DNA of 64,000 bases from positions 3,626,501 to 3,690,500 of the forward strand of contig NZ_CP143423.1 of assembly GCF_014337925.2 (NCBI RefSeq), in the 5' to 3' direction. The DNA comes from Roseobacter fucihabitans (GTDB taxonomy: Bacteria; Pseudomonadota; Alphaproteobacteria; Rhodobacterales; Rhodobacteraceae). Made by a program: the position numbers and the translations under genes. This document shows, piece by piece, positions 24,740 to 33,741 of this stretch (positions within the stretch are counted from its first letter, which is position 1; every line of letters begins with the position of its first letter). A model generated the notes under the pieces. It saw only the letters and a list, made by a program, of their open reading frames with translations, was not told where the DNA came from and did not search any database.

Positions 24740-25936
24740 TCAATAGGTTTCAACATGAAATCGGCCGTCCTCACGCATGCGGTCTCGCAGGGTTGACCAC
24801 TCAAGTCCCGCGCTGTTGGCGATGTCACGGAACGCCTCCTCCACCCCTTGCTCCATCGCTTTGAGGCCGCACAGGTAGATATAGGTACGATCCGAAAGGA
24901 GCATGGCAGTGATGGCTGCGCTCTGGCTGCGCAGCTTGTCCTGAACATATTGCTTGGGCGCGCCCTGTTCCCGGCTGAAGGCAAATTCCTTGTGCATAAA
25001 GCTATCCGGCACCTTTTTGAGCGGTCCGAAATACGGCAAATCGCGCGGGCTACGCGCGCCAAATACCAGGGTGAGGCTGCCCTTCAGGCTCGGCATTTCG
25101 CGTTGCCTGCGCATTGTGAAGCCGCGAAACGGAGCTGACCCCGTCCCGGTACAGATCATCAGCAGGCTGGCATCCGGGTCCGACGGCAACAGGAAGGTAG
25201 ATCCAAACGGGCCCGTCACCTGCACCTTGTCGCCCTTTGCCAGATCACAGATGTAATTCGAACACAGCCCCTTTGTCTCGCGTTTCACGGTCAGGGAAAT
25301 GTTGTTGAACCCTGGTCGTTCCCCGTCACGCGGGCTGGACACGGAATAGAGGCGCGGCAAATGCGGTTGACCTGCATGATCCAAGCCCGGCGCGATGATT
25401 CCGACACTCTGCCCCTCCAGAACCGGAAACGGCAGGGCACCAAGATCAAGGATGATGTGGCGGACATCACCGTCACTCCCCGCTTCGGTCAGCCGGTAAT
25501 TCCCCTGAACTGTTGCCGTGGCCGGATTCGCGAGATTGTAAAGATTGATCGTCGCCTTGGAGGCGGAGGCCGGGGCCTTTGCCTTGCCGCCTGCACCTTT
25601 ATGCGCTTCAGCCAGGAGTGCTGCGACGGCATCATCATGCGCCTCCAGACCATCCTCGCCGGGTTCACCCTCAAGGGTGATATCCTCCTGCTCGGGAAGC
25701 TCTTCGAAGTCATATTGCTGCTCAAGCGAATATGGCGTCTCGACCACGCGCCATTCGTCGATGGATCCGGTCGGGCAGACCGGGATGCAGTCCATGCAGA
25801 AGGTGCATATATCAGCATCCACCACGACGTTATTGTCGTCATGCTGGATCGCGCCAATCGGGCAGGTCATCTCGCAGGTATAACAGCGGATGCATATTTC
25901 TGGATCGATGAGATGTTGTTTGACGGGTTTGTTCAT
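24740..25936 (-). CDS. boxA: Benzoyl-CoA 2,3-epoxidase, reductase component BoxA
   Basis: 398 residues. Two ferredoxin-type [4Fe-4S] motifs: C15-C18-C21-C25 and C44-C47-C50-C54. An alanine/glutamate-rich linker (about 75-130) leads to a ferredoxin-NADP reductase module with FAD motif RLYSVSS and NADPH motif [10 protein letters not shown]. It passes electrons from NADPH to BoxB for oxygen-dependent epoxidation of benzoyl-CoA. Its ATG overlaps the stop of the 47-residue Cys-rich ORF. Confidence 0.95.
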   Translation of the reverse strand: MNKPVKQHLIDPEICIRCYTCEMTCPIGAIQHDDNNVVVDADICTFCMDCIPVCPTGSIDEWRVVETPYSLEQQYDFEELPEQEDITLEGEPGEDGLEAHDDAVAALLAEAHKGAGGKAKAPASASKATINLYNLANPATATVQGNYRLTEAGSDGDVRHIILDLGALPFPVLEGQSVGIIAPGLDHAGQPHLPRLYSVSSPRDGERPGFNNISLTVKRETKGLCSNYICDLAKGDKVQVTGPFGSTFLLPSDPDASLLMICTGTGSAPFRGFTMRRQREMPSLKGSLTLVFGARSPRDLPYFGPLKKVPDSFMHKEFAFSREQGAPKQYVQDKLRSQSAAITAMLLSDRTYIYLCGLKAMEQGVEEAFRDIANSAGLEWSTLRDRMREDGRFHVETY

Positions 25937-26076
25937 GGGCTGGCGGCGGAGCGTTGCAAGACCACACCAGGCAGAAAGGCAAGCTCATAGAGTTCACGGC
26001 AGATACCTTTGCAATCGGTGCATCCGAGGCAATTTTGTTTGGGCGTTACGGGCGTCTTTTGGGTCGAGGTTTGCAT
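25933..26076 (-). CDS. 47-residue four-cysteine protein coupled to boxA
   Basis: Reads [14 protein letters not shown], then [20 protein letters not shown], then [13 protein letters not shown]. Cysteines 16, 19, 22 and 26 have CxxCxxCxxxC spacing, like one half of a bacterial ferredoxin motif, followed by a short hydrophobic stretch. AGGAGACC precedes the ATG, and the stop overlaps the boxA start (ATGA). It may bind an iron-sulfur cluster or zinc and help electron transfer to BoxB. I know of no characterised counterpart. Confidence 0.65.
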   Translation of the reverse strand: MQTSTQKTPVTPKQNCLGCTDCKGICRELYELAFLPGVVLQRSAASP

Positions 26077-26162
26077 GGGTCCGGTCTCCTATATTTTGCA
26101 AGGTCACTGGCAGTGACGCGCACCAAACTCACCGGTCCGCGGCAGGGTTGCGTTGATATGGA

Positions 26163-27614
26163 TCAAGCCATGTGCAGTTTCACGTATTCATAATGGCCGG
26201 GTTTATTGTCGATCCCGACTTTCGGTGGCGCGATCCAGGAGGCGTATTGTCCGGGCTCGAAACAAGGGACCATCAGGGATTGAATGAAATCGCCATCCGC
26301 TTTGGTCGGCAGCCAGTCCGCGCGCCGGTTTTCCCAGTCCTCGGCGATGATGATATTACCGTCCGGGTCCACCGCCACGGTGGAGAACACCCCGATCTGA
26401 CGGTGAAACCCTTCGTGCGGTAGTTTGAATTGGAAAGCGACGCCTGCCTTGGCGATGGCCTTGTTCCAGCGCCCAACACCGCCCGAGGCATCGCGCACAT
26501 AATCATCCCGCAGCCGCATGTTGATGGCCGTAAGTGCCGGCACCTCTTCGGTCAGGATCACGCCCTCTTTGATCGAGGTCACCGCATATGTGTCGTTTTG
26601 CAGCTTGTGATCATCATCGATGCGCTGCTCCATGTAGCGCCCCTTGATGCCCGAATTGAACGCGTTTGCGGCGTTGGTGGAGACCTCCTGCCCGAACAAA
26701 TCAAGGCTCAGCGTATAATGCAGGTTCAGTTTTTTCTGGATCGTGGGCAGGTCGATGACACCCAGGTCGCGGATTTTATGGATGTCATAGGGGTCGGTGA
26801 TCCCATGCGTGTTCATCGCCTCCAGCGTGGCCTGGATCGTGCGCCCCACACCGGTTTCGCCCACGAACATGTGGTGCGCCTCTTCGGTCAGCATGAAACG
26901 ACAGGTGCGGCTGAGCGGATCAAACCCGGATTGAGCAAGGCTTTCGAGCTGCATCTTGCCATCGCGGTCCGTGAAATAGGTGAACATGAAGAAGGACAAC
27001 CAATCCGGTGTCTCCTCATTGAACGCCCCGAGCATGCGCGGTGCTTCCTCGGAACCGGAGGAGCGCACAAGGAGGTCATTGGCCTCTTCACGGCCATCCC
27101 GGCCAAAGTATTTTTGTAGCAGATAGACCATCGCCCAGAGGTGGCGACCCTCCTCCACGTTTACCTGAAACAGGTTGCGCATATCATAGAGCGACGGGGC
27201 GGTCAGGCCGAGAAACCTCTGTTGTTCAACAGAGCCAGGCTCGGTGTCGCCCTGAATGACAATCAAGCGCTTGAGCATATTGCGATATTCGCCCGGCACC
27301 TCCTGCCAGGCGGCCTCGCCCATGTGCTCGCCCATCGGGATTTTGCGATCCTCCACGGCAGGTGCAAGCAGAATGCCCCAGCGGTATTCCGGCATTTTGA
27401 CGTAATCGAACTTGGCCCAACCCTTCGGGTCCACACTCACCGCCGTGCGCAGATAGACCATCGAATCCTGAAAATTCTGTGGGATCAGATCGTTCCACCA
27501 GTTAATATAACCGGGGTGCCACTTCTCCAAAGCCTTAAGGACCTTCTTGTCGGTGCTGAGACCAACGTTGTTAGGGATTTGGCTGTCGTAGCTTACGTTG
27601 ATGAGATCGAGCAT
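26163..27614 (-). CDS. boxB: Benzoyl-CoA 2,3-epoxidase, oxygenase component BoxB
   Basis: 483 residues from MLDLINVSYDSQIPNNVGLS after AGGAG. Class I di-iron oxygenase: carboxylate/histidine motifs NVEEGRHLWAMVYLL (about 168-182) and LTEEAHHMFVGETG. It inserts one oxygen atom in benzoyl-CoA, forming the 2,3-epoxide. Full length for the family. Between it and boxC lie two REP-like elements. Confidence 0.95.
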   Translation of the reverse strand: MLDLINVSYDSQIPNNVGLSTDKKVLKALEKWHPGYINWWNDLIPQNFQDSMVYLRTAVSVDPKGWAKFDYVKMPEYRWGILLAPAVEDRKIPMGEHMGEAAWQEVPGEYRNMLKRLIVIQGDTEPGSVEQQRFLGLTAPSLYDMRNLFQVNVEEGRHLWAMVYLLQKYFGRDGREEANDLLVRSSGSEEAPRMLGAFNEETPDWLSFFMFTYFTDRDGKMQLESLAQSGFDPLSRTCRFMLTEEAHHMFVGETGVGRTIQATLEAMNTHGITDPYDIHKIRDLGVIDLPTIQKKLNLHYTLSLDLFGQEVSTNAANAFNSGIKGRYMEQRIDDDHKLQNDTYAVTSIKEGVILTEEVPALTAINMRLRDDYVRDASGGVGRWNKAIAKAGVAFQFKLPHEGFHRQIGVFSTVAVDPDGNIIIAEDWENRRADWLPTKADGDFIQSLMVPCFEPGQYASWIAPPKVGIDNKPGHYEYVKLHMA

Positions 27615-27632
27615 TCTGTTCTCCTGTCGGTT

Positions 27633-27655
27633 GGTGGCCTGAAAGCCCACCCTAC
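27633..27655 (-). repeat. REP-like element, copy D
   Basis: Minus orientation with GTAG head at 27652-27655. Forms a head-to-head pair with copy E after a 28-nt spacer, in the boxC-boxB gap. It lies 18 nt upstream of the boxB start and just beyond its ribosome-binding site. Confidence 0.75.
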
Positions 27656-27683
27656 GGTTTTACCTACGCCATCGGTCTGCGTC

Positions 27684-27706
27684 GTAAGGTGGGCTTTCAG
27701 GCCACC
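27684..27706 (+). repeat. REP-like element, copy E
   Basis: Plus orientation, head GTAA, otherwise the same palindrome as copies A-D. Ends 4 nt before the boxC stop codon (27711-27713). Confidence 0.75.
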
Positions 27707-27710
27707 TTGG

Positions 27711-29369
27711 CTATACGCGCCCAGGGTCATACACGCCGCGCACGCCGGTTCCATAACGTTGCAAGGCACCTTCCGGACCCACCGCGTTTGGGCGTTGGAA
27801 TATCCAGTTCTGCCAGGCGGTAAGGCGCCCGAATATCCGTGTCTCCATCGTCTCGGGACCCGCGAAGCGCAGGTTGGCCTCCATCCCGGTCAATGCATCG
27901 GGGGAGAAGCTCGCGCGTTCTTCCATAAAAAGCCGCACTTCATCTTCCCAGTCGATGTCGTCATATGCGTATGTCACCAAACCCAGCGCTTCGCAGGTCT
28001 CTGCGTCCAGCGGCTCGCCTTTGCGCTCCGCGAGCATATCAATCTGTTCTGGCGCACCCAGGAACCGCGTTTGCAAACGGCTCAGCGCATTCCCCATCGG
28101 ATATTGTCCAAAATTTGCGTCCGTCAGAAAAACACTTGCAAGGGGTCGGGTGTCATCTTCAAAGGCGTCCAGCATCATGTAACTGCGATCCACAGCCCAT
28201 AAAAGCTCCGCCAGCACACCCGCAAAACACGACCCATGCTCGACCAGAGCGACAAGGCTGCGCGATGTCATGTCAATCCGCTTGAGAACGCGCTTCCACA
28301 GGCAAAGCACCTCATTGGCCAGCCAGTGATCCTGATTGGCCAGTAACAACGCTTCATGCGCCATGACCTTATGTGGATTACCGCTCGTTTGGAATTCAAT
28401 GATCCCCAAATCGCCCTCATTCGTTCGCAGATGGAGAATGGCATCATCCAGTTCCCGCGCGCATCGCAGCATCCATGCGTCCGCCCCCTGCGCCAGGAAG
28501 CTTTCCATATCCGGTTGCGGGTCATTCTCTGGCCCGTTGATCGTGATCACCGCCCGTCGCCCCGCGCGATCAAGGCGCACGGTCACGCAGGAATAGGTCA
28601 CTGAGGTTAGCCCAAAGCGACGCTCCAACGGTGTCAGGCTTATGCCCTCTGACACATCAGGTTTGGTTGATTGCTGGGCTATGTCACGCGCACGCTGCGC
28701 AACACTCTCGTCGAATTTCGAATTCGCAATAACCTCATCCACAAGACCCCATTGCAAGGCGCGCTGGCCCTTCACACCCTCTTCGAGCGAACAGAAAACA
28801 TCGGCAAGGTCCCGGCGCAGCTTGCGCTTATCCGTGATCCGCGTCAGACCACCGGTTCCCGGTAGAACGGCGAGTAACGCTACCTCGGGCAAGGCCACAG
28901 AGGACGTGCTGTCATCCGTCAACATGATGTGATTGCACGCAAGTGCCAATTCATATCCGCCCCCCGCGCAGGCCCCCCGGATCGCGCAGATGTAATTTTG
29001 GCCGCTGTCTGCCAACGCGGTCTCATAGGTATTGCGCGTCTCATTTGTGAACTTGCAAAAATTCACCTTATGCGAATGGGCAGCCCCCCCAAGCATACGG
29101 ATATTGGCCCCAGCACAGAACAGTTTTTCCTTGGCTGAGCGCAAAACGACGACCTTGACCTCGGGATGCTCAAATCGCATGCGCTGTACGATGTCCGAAA
29201 GTTCGATATCCACCCCAAGGTCATAGGAGTTCAGCTTCAGATCATAGCCCTCAAACAGCCCACCTTTTTCATCGACATCCATGTAGAGGTTTGCAACCGG
29301 GCCATCATAATCGATCCGCCAATGCCTCATGTCATCTGCATCGACCTGAAAATCAATGACCTTATTCAC
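27711..29369 (-). CDS. boxC: 2,3-epoxybenzoyl-CoA dihydrolase BoxC
   Basis: About 552 residues. Crotonase-superfamily ring-cleaving hydrolase; N-terminal half carries the enoyl-CoA hydratase fold (VVVLRSAKEKLFCAGANIRM, CAIRGACAGGGYELALACNH) that forms the CoA oxyanion hole. It hydrolyses the epoxide to 3,4-dehydroadipyl-CoA semialdehyde plus formate. I take the GTG at 29367-29369 (MNKVIDFQVDADDMRHW), preceded by GGGGGA; the open frame starts eight codons earlier. First box gene of the run, with its own upstream region. Confidence 0.93.
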   Translation of the reverse strand: MNKVIDFQVDADDMRHWRIDYDGPVANLYMDVDEKGGLFEGYDLKLNSYDLGVDIELSDIVQRMRFEHPEVKVVVLRSAKEKLFCAGANIRMLGGAAHSHKVNFCKFTNETRNTYETALADSGQNYICAIRGACAGGGYELALACNHIMLTDDSTSSVALPEVALLAVLPGTGGLTRITDKRKLRRDLADVFCSLEEGVKGQRALQWGLVDEVIANSKFDESVAQRARDIAQQSTKPDVSEGISLTPLERRFGLTSVTYSCVTVRLDRAGRRAVITINGPENDPQPDMESFLAQGADAWMLRCARELDDAILHLRTNEGDLGIIEFQTSGNPHKVMAHEALLLANQDHWLANEVLCLWKRVLKRIDMTSRSLVALVEHGSCFAGVLAELLWAVDRSYMMLDAFEDDTRPLASVFLTDANFGQYPMGNALSRLQTRFLGAPEQIDMLAERKGEPLDAETCEALGLVTYAYDDIDWEDEVRLFMEERASFSPDALTGMEANLRFAGPETMETRIFGRLTAWQNWIFQRPNAVGPEGALQRYGTGVRGVYDPGRV

Positions 29370-29474
29370 GCGATATCCCCCACGGCCCGTCATAGTCCAC
29401 GGTTAGGATGCGCTATATTACACCTAAAGGCACCCAAAAACGTATATCTAACATAAAAAATCGCAAATTCACAG

Positions 29475-29495
29475 CTTATAACGCACTATAATGCA
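29475..29495 (-). promoter_or_regulatory. Candidate operator upstream of boxC: 10-nt tandem repeat
   Basis: On the minus strand TGCATTATAG is followed at once by TGCGTTATAA, a tandem repeat at helical pitch in an AT-rich 100-nt gap. It lies about 106 nt upstream of the boxC start and slightly overlaps the DUF309 stop. BzdR/BoxR sites reported elsewhere contain TGCA; binding here is inferred. Confidence 0.35.
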
Positions 29496-29944
29496 AAAAA
29501 TCCTTCATCGCGTGTAACATTTAGTCGCATCAGCACGTCGTTGACACCAAGACCCAGGACAGCCCCTCGTCCCTCACATCGGGCCAGATGGCCGCTGACC
29601 ATGTCACATAAGCGCCGCGCAGCACGTGGTTTTCCCATCCGAAGTTTTAATCTGGCATTCGCCAATTGGATCAGCGCCTGTACCATGTCGCGCTCGCAAC
29701 TGGGATCAGCCGTTTGCATCCAGACCGCCTCCAGAACCTCGTGGCATTCCCAAAAATACCCGGCGTCCAGATAGGCCAGACCCGTCGTAAAGGCCGATGT
29801 ATGATGCAGATCAGCGGCAGGCATATCCGCCGTGACGCTCGCCTTAATCCCGTCAAACCGATCCTCAGCATGGCGCGCGGTAACCCCCGGCACATAGGCA
29901 AAGGGCGGCCAGATGATATTTGAGGGCGCATCAGGCCAGGGCAA
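29486..29944 (-). CDS. DUF309 family protein
   Basis: 152 residues. The DUF309 helix-loop motif is TTGLAYLDAGYFWECHEVLE followed by AVWMQ and the second helix DMVQALIQLANARLKLRMGK. The start is TTG (29944) inside the hydrolase gene's 3' end, preceded by TTGGAG. The family has no known biochemical role. Its placement between the hydrolase and boxC may be incidental co-transcription. Confidence 0.75.
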   Translation of the reverse strand: MPWPDAPSNIIWPPFAYVPGVTARHAEDRFDGIKASVTADMPAADLHHTSAFTTGLAYLDAGYFWECHEVLEAVWMQTADPSCERDMVQALIQLANARLKLRMGKPRAARRLCDMVSGHLARCEGRGAVLGLGVNDVLMRLNVTRDEGFFAL

Positions 29945-30752
29945 TTGTCGCTTGCTCCAACCTGATCAACCTGGCGCAGAACTCTGTGATCGCCTGCGCC
30001 GTGGCACCGCGATGCTCCAGATGCGGTGCATGGCCACACCCCTCCAGAACCAGCGTTTCCAGCGGGGAATAAATGCGTGCCTCGATTTCGTCGATCTGCG
30101 CCAGCGTGCCATAGGGGTCGCTGCGACCCTGAATGGCCAGGACCGGAATACGAAGGTGATCAATCGCATCCGCCACATTCCAGTTTCCAAACGCGGGCGA
30201 TGTCCAGACGTCATGCCAGCCGTAAAACACATCATCAACGTGATCATGATACCGCGCCAGTTTCGCGCGCAAATCGCCCGACCGAAAATCATCCCCCGCT
30301 TGTCGAATGGCGGCAAGACCCGCCGGTTCCACAAAGAAATGCGGCGCGATCAGGATCAACCCGCGCACCCGCATGTCACTTACAGATCCCGCATAGATAC
30401 AGGCAATGCTGGCGCCGTCCGAATGGCCCAACAAGATGACATCGCCCAGACCAGCCGCGTTCAATACCTTGCAAAGGACATCTTCGGCCTCGCGGGTCAT
30501 GTAATCGGTCGCATAGGGTGCGTTACCGGCCTCGGAGGCGCCATATCCGCGGCGCGAATATACAAAGACGCCCAGGCCCGTTGCCTCGGATAACTGCTGC
30601 GGCACATCCCGCCAGAGCGCGACGCAGCCCAACCCCTCATGCAGCATCACAAGGGTCGGTGCCTTTCCAGGTGGTGGACCATAGCAGGCGACCTCCAACC
30701 CGACCCCATCCACGGTAATTTTCTGACCTGGCTGCGCATGCCACCGCATCAC
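29931..30752 (-). CDS. Alpha/beta hydrolase
   Basis: 273 residues. Nucleophile elbow GHSDGAS, an HEGLG oxyanion segment (MLHEGLGCVALW), a late acid in QGRSDPYGT and catalytic His in EGCGHAPHLEH. Box clusters often hold such a hydrolase, probably to release CoA thioesters or open a lactone, but the substrate is unproven. Its start overlaps the benzoate-CoA ligase stop by 4 nt. Confidence 0.85.
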   Translation of the reverse strand: MMRWHAQPGQKITVDGVGLEVACYGPPPGKAPTLVMLHEGLGCVALWRDVPQQLSEATGLGVFVYSRRGYGASEAGNAPYATDYMTREAEDVLCKVLNAAGLGDVILLGHSDGASIACIYAGSVSDMRVRGLILIAPHFFVEPAGLAAIRQAGDDFRSGDLRAKLARYHDHVDDVFYGWHDVWTSPAFGNWNVADAIDHLRIPVLAIQGRSDPYGTLAQIDEIEARIYSPLETLVLEGCGHAPHLEHRGATAQAITEFCARLIRLEQATIALA

Positions 30753-32290
30753 TCAACCCCTTCGCGCAATTTGAATCGCTGAATTTTACCCGTCGCGGTT
30801 TTGGGCAAATCCGAAACGGTCTCGATCCAGCGCGGGTATTTCCACTTCCCGATCCGGGCTTTGACATGCGCGATCAATGCCGCCTCCATATCCATCGGAG
30901 GGTCCCCTTCCAGCACGATATAGGCTTTGGGCTTTTCCAATCCCTGCGCATCACGCGCAGCCACCACCGCCGCCTCGAGCACGCAGGGGTGGCTGGCCAG
31001 CGCTTGTTCCACCTCAAAGGGCGAAACCCAGATGCCGGACACTTTGAACATGTCATCCGTGCGCCCGCAGTAGACATATCGCCCATCCGCCCGGCGTTCG
31101 TATTTATCCCCGGTGCGCGTCCAGACGCCTTCAAACGTCGCGCGGGATTTGTCGCGCTGGTTCCAATAACCCGATGCCGCTGATGCGCCGTTCACCAACA
31201 TCTCGCCGATTTCATTGTCGCCAACCTCCTTGCCCGCCTCATTGACAAGACGCACACCATAGCCCGGCACCGGCGTCCCAGAGGTGCCATACTCAAAGTC
31301 ATCCGCCCGGTTGCTCAGGAATATATGCAGCATTTCAGTCGAGCCGACACCGTCCAGAATGGGCACGCCGGTATGGGTCTGCCAGCGTTTACCCACATCC
31401 TTGGGCAACGCTTCCCCCGCAGAAATACACCCGCGCAATGGGGCAGCGGGCAAACCGCTCCGGTCCATCTCCGCCACCATCGCGGCAAAAAGCGTCGGGA
31501 CACCGCAAAACACAGTTGGTTTTTCCAGATCGAGCGTTTCGATCATGGCGGCGGGCGTTGGCCGCCCCGCAAAAAGAACTGTGGTGGCCCCAACCGCCAG
31601 CGGAAATGTCATCGCATTCCCCAGCCCGTAGGCAAAAAAGAGTTTGGCAGCGGAAAAAACCGTGTCCTCCTCGGTCAGTCTCAACACATGCGCGCCGTAG
31701 GTATCAGCCGTGGCCTTCAGGCTGGAATGGACATGCTGGACGCCTTTGGGCTGCCCGGTGGAACCCGATGAATAGAGCCAGAAAGCGATTTGATCCGCGC
31801 TTGCGGGATGGGTTATTTGCGGCGGTGCCCCATCGATGAAAGCGTCATAGTTTGGCCAGGCGTTGTCGGGATTTTCCCCGATGATCACAACCTGGCGCAG
31901 ATAGGGGTTATCATCCAGGGCAGGGGCCACGGCGGCATAGAGCGGCGCGGAGACGAAGAGGATACTGGCGCGGCTGTCCCTCAGGATCGCGTCATAGACC
32001 GGGGTCGCCAGCAGCGTGTTGATCGGAACCGGGATGACACCGCATTTCAGCGCACCAAAGAAAATTTGCGGCCACTCGATGGTGTCCAGCACCAGCATGG
32101 CGGCGCGTTCTTCCGCGCGCACATCGGCACGCAGGAGAGCACCGGCAATGGTATCCGCACCCGTCTTCAATTGCTGAAAGGTCAGGTGCCGTCCGGTTCC
32201 CGCCTCGCGGTAGGCGATCTTTTCGCCGCGCCCTTCGATCAGATGGCGATCAACGAAAAAACTCGCTGCATTTTCGGTAGTGCTGGTCAC
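30749..32290 (-). CDS. Benzoate-CoA ligase
   Basis: 513 residues. ANL superfamily: phosphate loop YSSGSTGQPKGVQHVHSSLK, A5-type DGVGSTEMLHIF, hinge TGDKYERRADGRYVYCGRTD and the C-terminal lysine in KTATGKIQRF. The sequence AKLFFAYGLGNAMTFPLAVG is characteristic of benzoate/4-hydroxybenzoate-CoA ligases. I start at GTG 32288-32290 (SD GGGAGGGC); the frame extends 13 codons. It supplies benzoyl-CoA to BoxAB. Confidence 0.92.
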   Translation of the reverse strand: MTSTTENAASFFVDRHLIEGRGEKIAYREAGTGRHLTFQQLKTGADTIAGALLRADVRAEERAAMLVLDTIEWPQIFFGALKCGVIPVPINTLLATPVYDAILRDSRASILFVSAPLYAAVAPALDDNPYLRQVVIIGENPDNAWPNYDAFIDGAPPQITHPASADQIAFWLYSSGSTGQPKGVQHVHSSLKATADTYGAHVLRLTEEDTVFSAAKLFFAYGLGNAMTFPLAVGATTVLFAGRPTPAAMIETLDLEKPTVFCGVPTLFAAMVAEMDRSGLPAAPLRGCISAGEALPKDVGKRWQTHTGVPILDGVGSTEMLHIFLSNRADDFEYGTSGTPVPGYGVRLVNEAGKEVGDNEIGEMLVNGASAASGYWNQRDKSRATFEGVWTRTGDKYERRADGRYVYCGRTDDMFKVSGIWVSPFEVEQALASHPCVLEAAVVAARDAQGLEKPKAYIVLEGDPPMDMEAALIAHVKARIGKWKYPRWIETVSDLPKTATGKIQRFKLREGVE

Positions 32291-32411
32291 GACGCCCTCC
32301 CACAGAACTCCACAGGAATGTGACGCCAAAGTTGGCGCGCGGCAAGATGCCGCGTCCCGAACCGCTGTATCGTGAATGATTCCTCCCCCCCGTTTCGTGG
32401 ATGGCGCGTTG

Positions 32412-33731
32412 CTAGGCTGGCAATAAAAACAAGGTGATGGCCGGGAACATGACCAGAATAATCACGCGAATGATATCCGAGCCGACGAAGAACATGACCG
32501 CCTTATAGGTCTCACTCATCGGCGTTTCACGGTCCATTGCGTTGATGATGAAGAGGTTCATGCCCACGGGCGGCGTGATCAATCCGACCTCCACCACAAT
32601 CAGTACGAGGATGCCGAACCAGATCGCCACATGTTCCGGGGACATGCCGAAATCCATCGCCGAGATGACAGGGAAGAAGATCGGCACCGTCAGCAAGATC
32701 ATTGAGAGACTGTCCATCAGGCAGCCAAAAATGAGGTAAAATACAAGGATGATCGACAGGACAAACCACGGGCTATAGCCTTGCGCGAGCACCCAATCGG
32801 CCATGTATTGCGGCACACCAGAGAGCGCGAGGAAGCTGTTGTAGAACCCTGCCCCGAGCACGATGAAGAAGATCATCGCCGTGGTGCGGGCGGTGCCGAA
32901 CAGGCTGTCGCGGAACACGCTCCAATTGAGGCTCCCCGATAGGAGCGCCACCAGCCCGGTTCCGGCAGCGCCGATGGCGGAGCCTTCGGTCGGTGTGAAC
33001 CACCCCAGATAGATGCCGCCAACCACGAGGCCAAAGATCATGAGGACGGGCCAAGTCTTGCCCAAAGCGGCCCAGCGTTCGGACATCGGTTGCGGAGGCC
33101 GGGTCCCGGCAGATTTCGGATAGAGGCGCACATAGATCGAGATCGTCAGCATGTAGCCCACCGCGGCGAGGATGCCCGGTATGAAGGCCGCCAGAAACAG
33201 TTTGGCGATGTTCTGTTCGGTCAGGATCGCATAGATCACCAGGATCACGGAGGGCGGGATCAGGATGCCCAAGGTGCCGCCCGCAGCCAGCGTCGCGGTG
33301 GAAAATCCACCCGAATACCCGTAGCGGCGCAGTTCCGGCAGAGCGACTTTGGACATGGTCGCGGCCGTTGCAAGCGATGATCCGCAAATCGCACCGAACC
33401 CCGCGCAGGCCCCCACGGAGGCCATGGCAACGCCACCCCGGCGATGACCGAGGAAGCTTTCCGCCGCCTTGAAAAGTGCGGTGGACATGCCCGAGAGGGT
33501 CGCAAATTGCCCCATCAGCAGGAACATCGGAATAATGGAGAGCGAATAGCTTGAGAATTGCGAATAGGTCTCTGATTTCAACTTGTTGAGCAGGACATTG
33601 GGATTGCCGCCCATCGCAAAATACCATCCCGCAAAGCCACAGAGCAGCATCGAAAGCCCGATCGGCGCGCGCATGAACACCATGATCAACAGGACCGGGA
33701 AGGACCAGAAACCAAGTTCGAGGTTGCTCAC
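32412..33731 (-). CDS. dctM: TRAP transporter large permease DctM
   Basis: About 439 residues with some 12 hydrophobic segments; FLLMGQFATLSGMSTALFKA and CGSSLATAATMSKVALPELR match the DctM family. Forms the Na+-driven permease with DctQ. GTG start at 33729-33731 with GAGGG upstream, 10 nt after the dctQ stop. The transport block lies directly upstream of benzoate-CoA ligase, suggesting benzoate or a related aromatic acid as substrate. Confidence 0.92.
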   Translation of the reverse strand: MSNLELGFWSFPVLLIMVFMRAPIGLSMLLCGFAGWYFAMGGNPNVLLNKLKSETYSQFSSYSLSIIPMFLLMGQFATLSGMSTALFKAAESFLGHRRGGVAMASVGACAGFGAICGSSLATAATMSKVALPELRRYGYSGGFSTATLAAGGTLGILIPPSVILVIYAILTEQNIAKLFLAAFIPGILAAVGYMLTISIYVRLYPKSAGTRPPQPMSERWAALGKTWPVLMIFGLVVGGIYLGWFTPTEGSAIGAAGTGLVALLSGSLNWSVFRDSLFGTARTTAMIFFIVLGAGFYNSFLALSGVPQYMADWVLAQGYSPWFVLSIILVFYLIFGCLMDSLSMILLTVPIFFPVISAMDFGMSPEHVAIWFGILVLIVVEVGLITPPVGMNLFIINAMDRETPMSETYKAVMFFVGSDIIRVIILVMFPAITLFLLPA

Positions 33732-33741
33732 ATCCAGACCC

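Noticed and set aside
29931-30752. Assigning the alpha/beta hydrolase as a defined box-pathway enzyme
   Set aside because: Position alone does not define its substrate; kept as a generic hydrolase.
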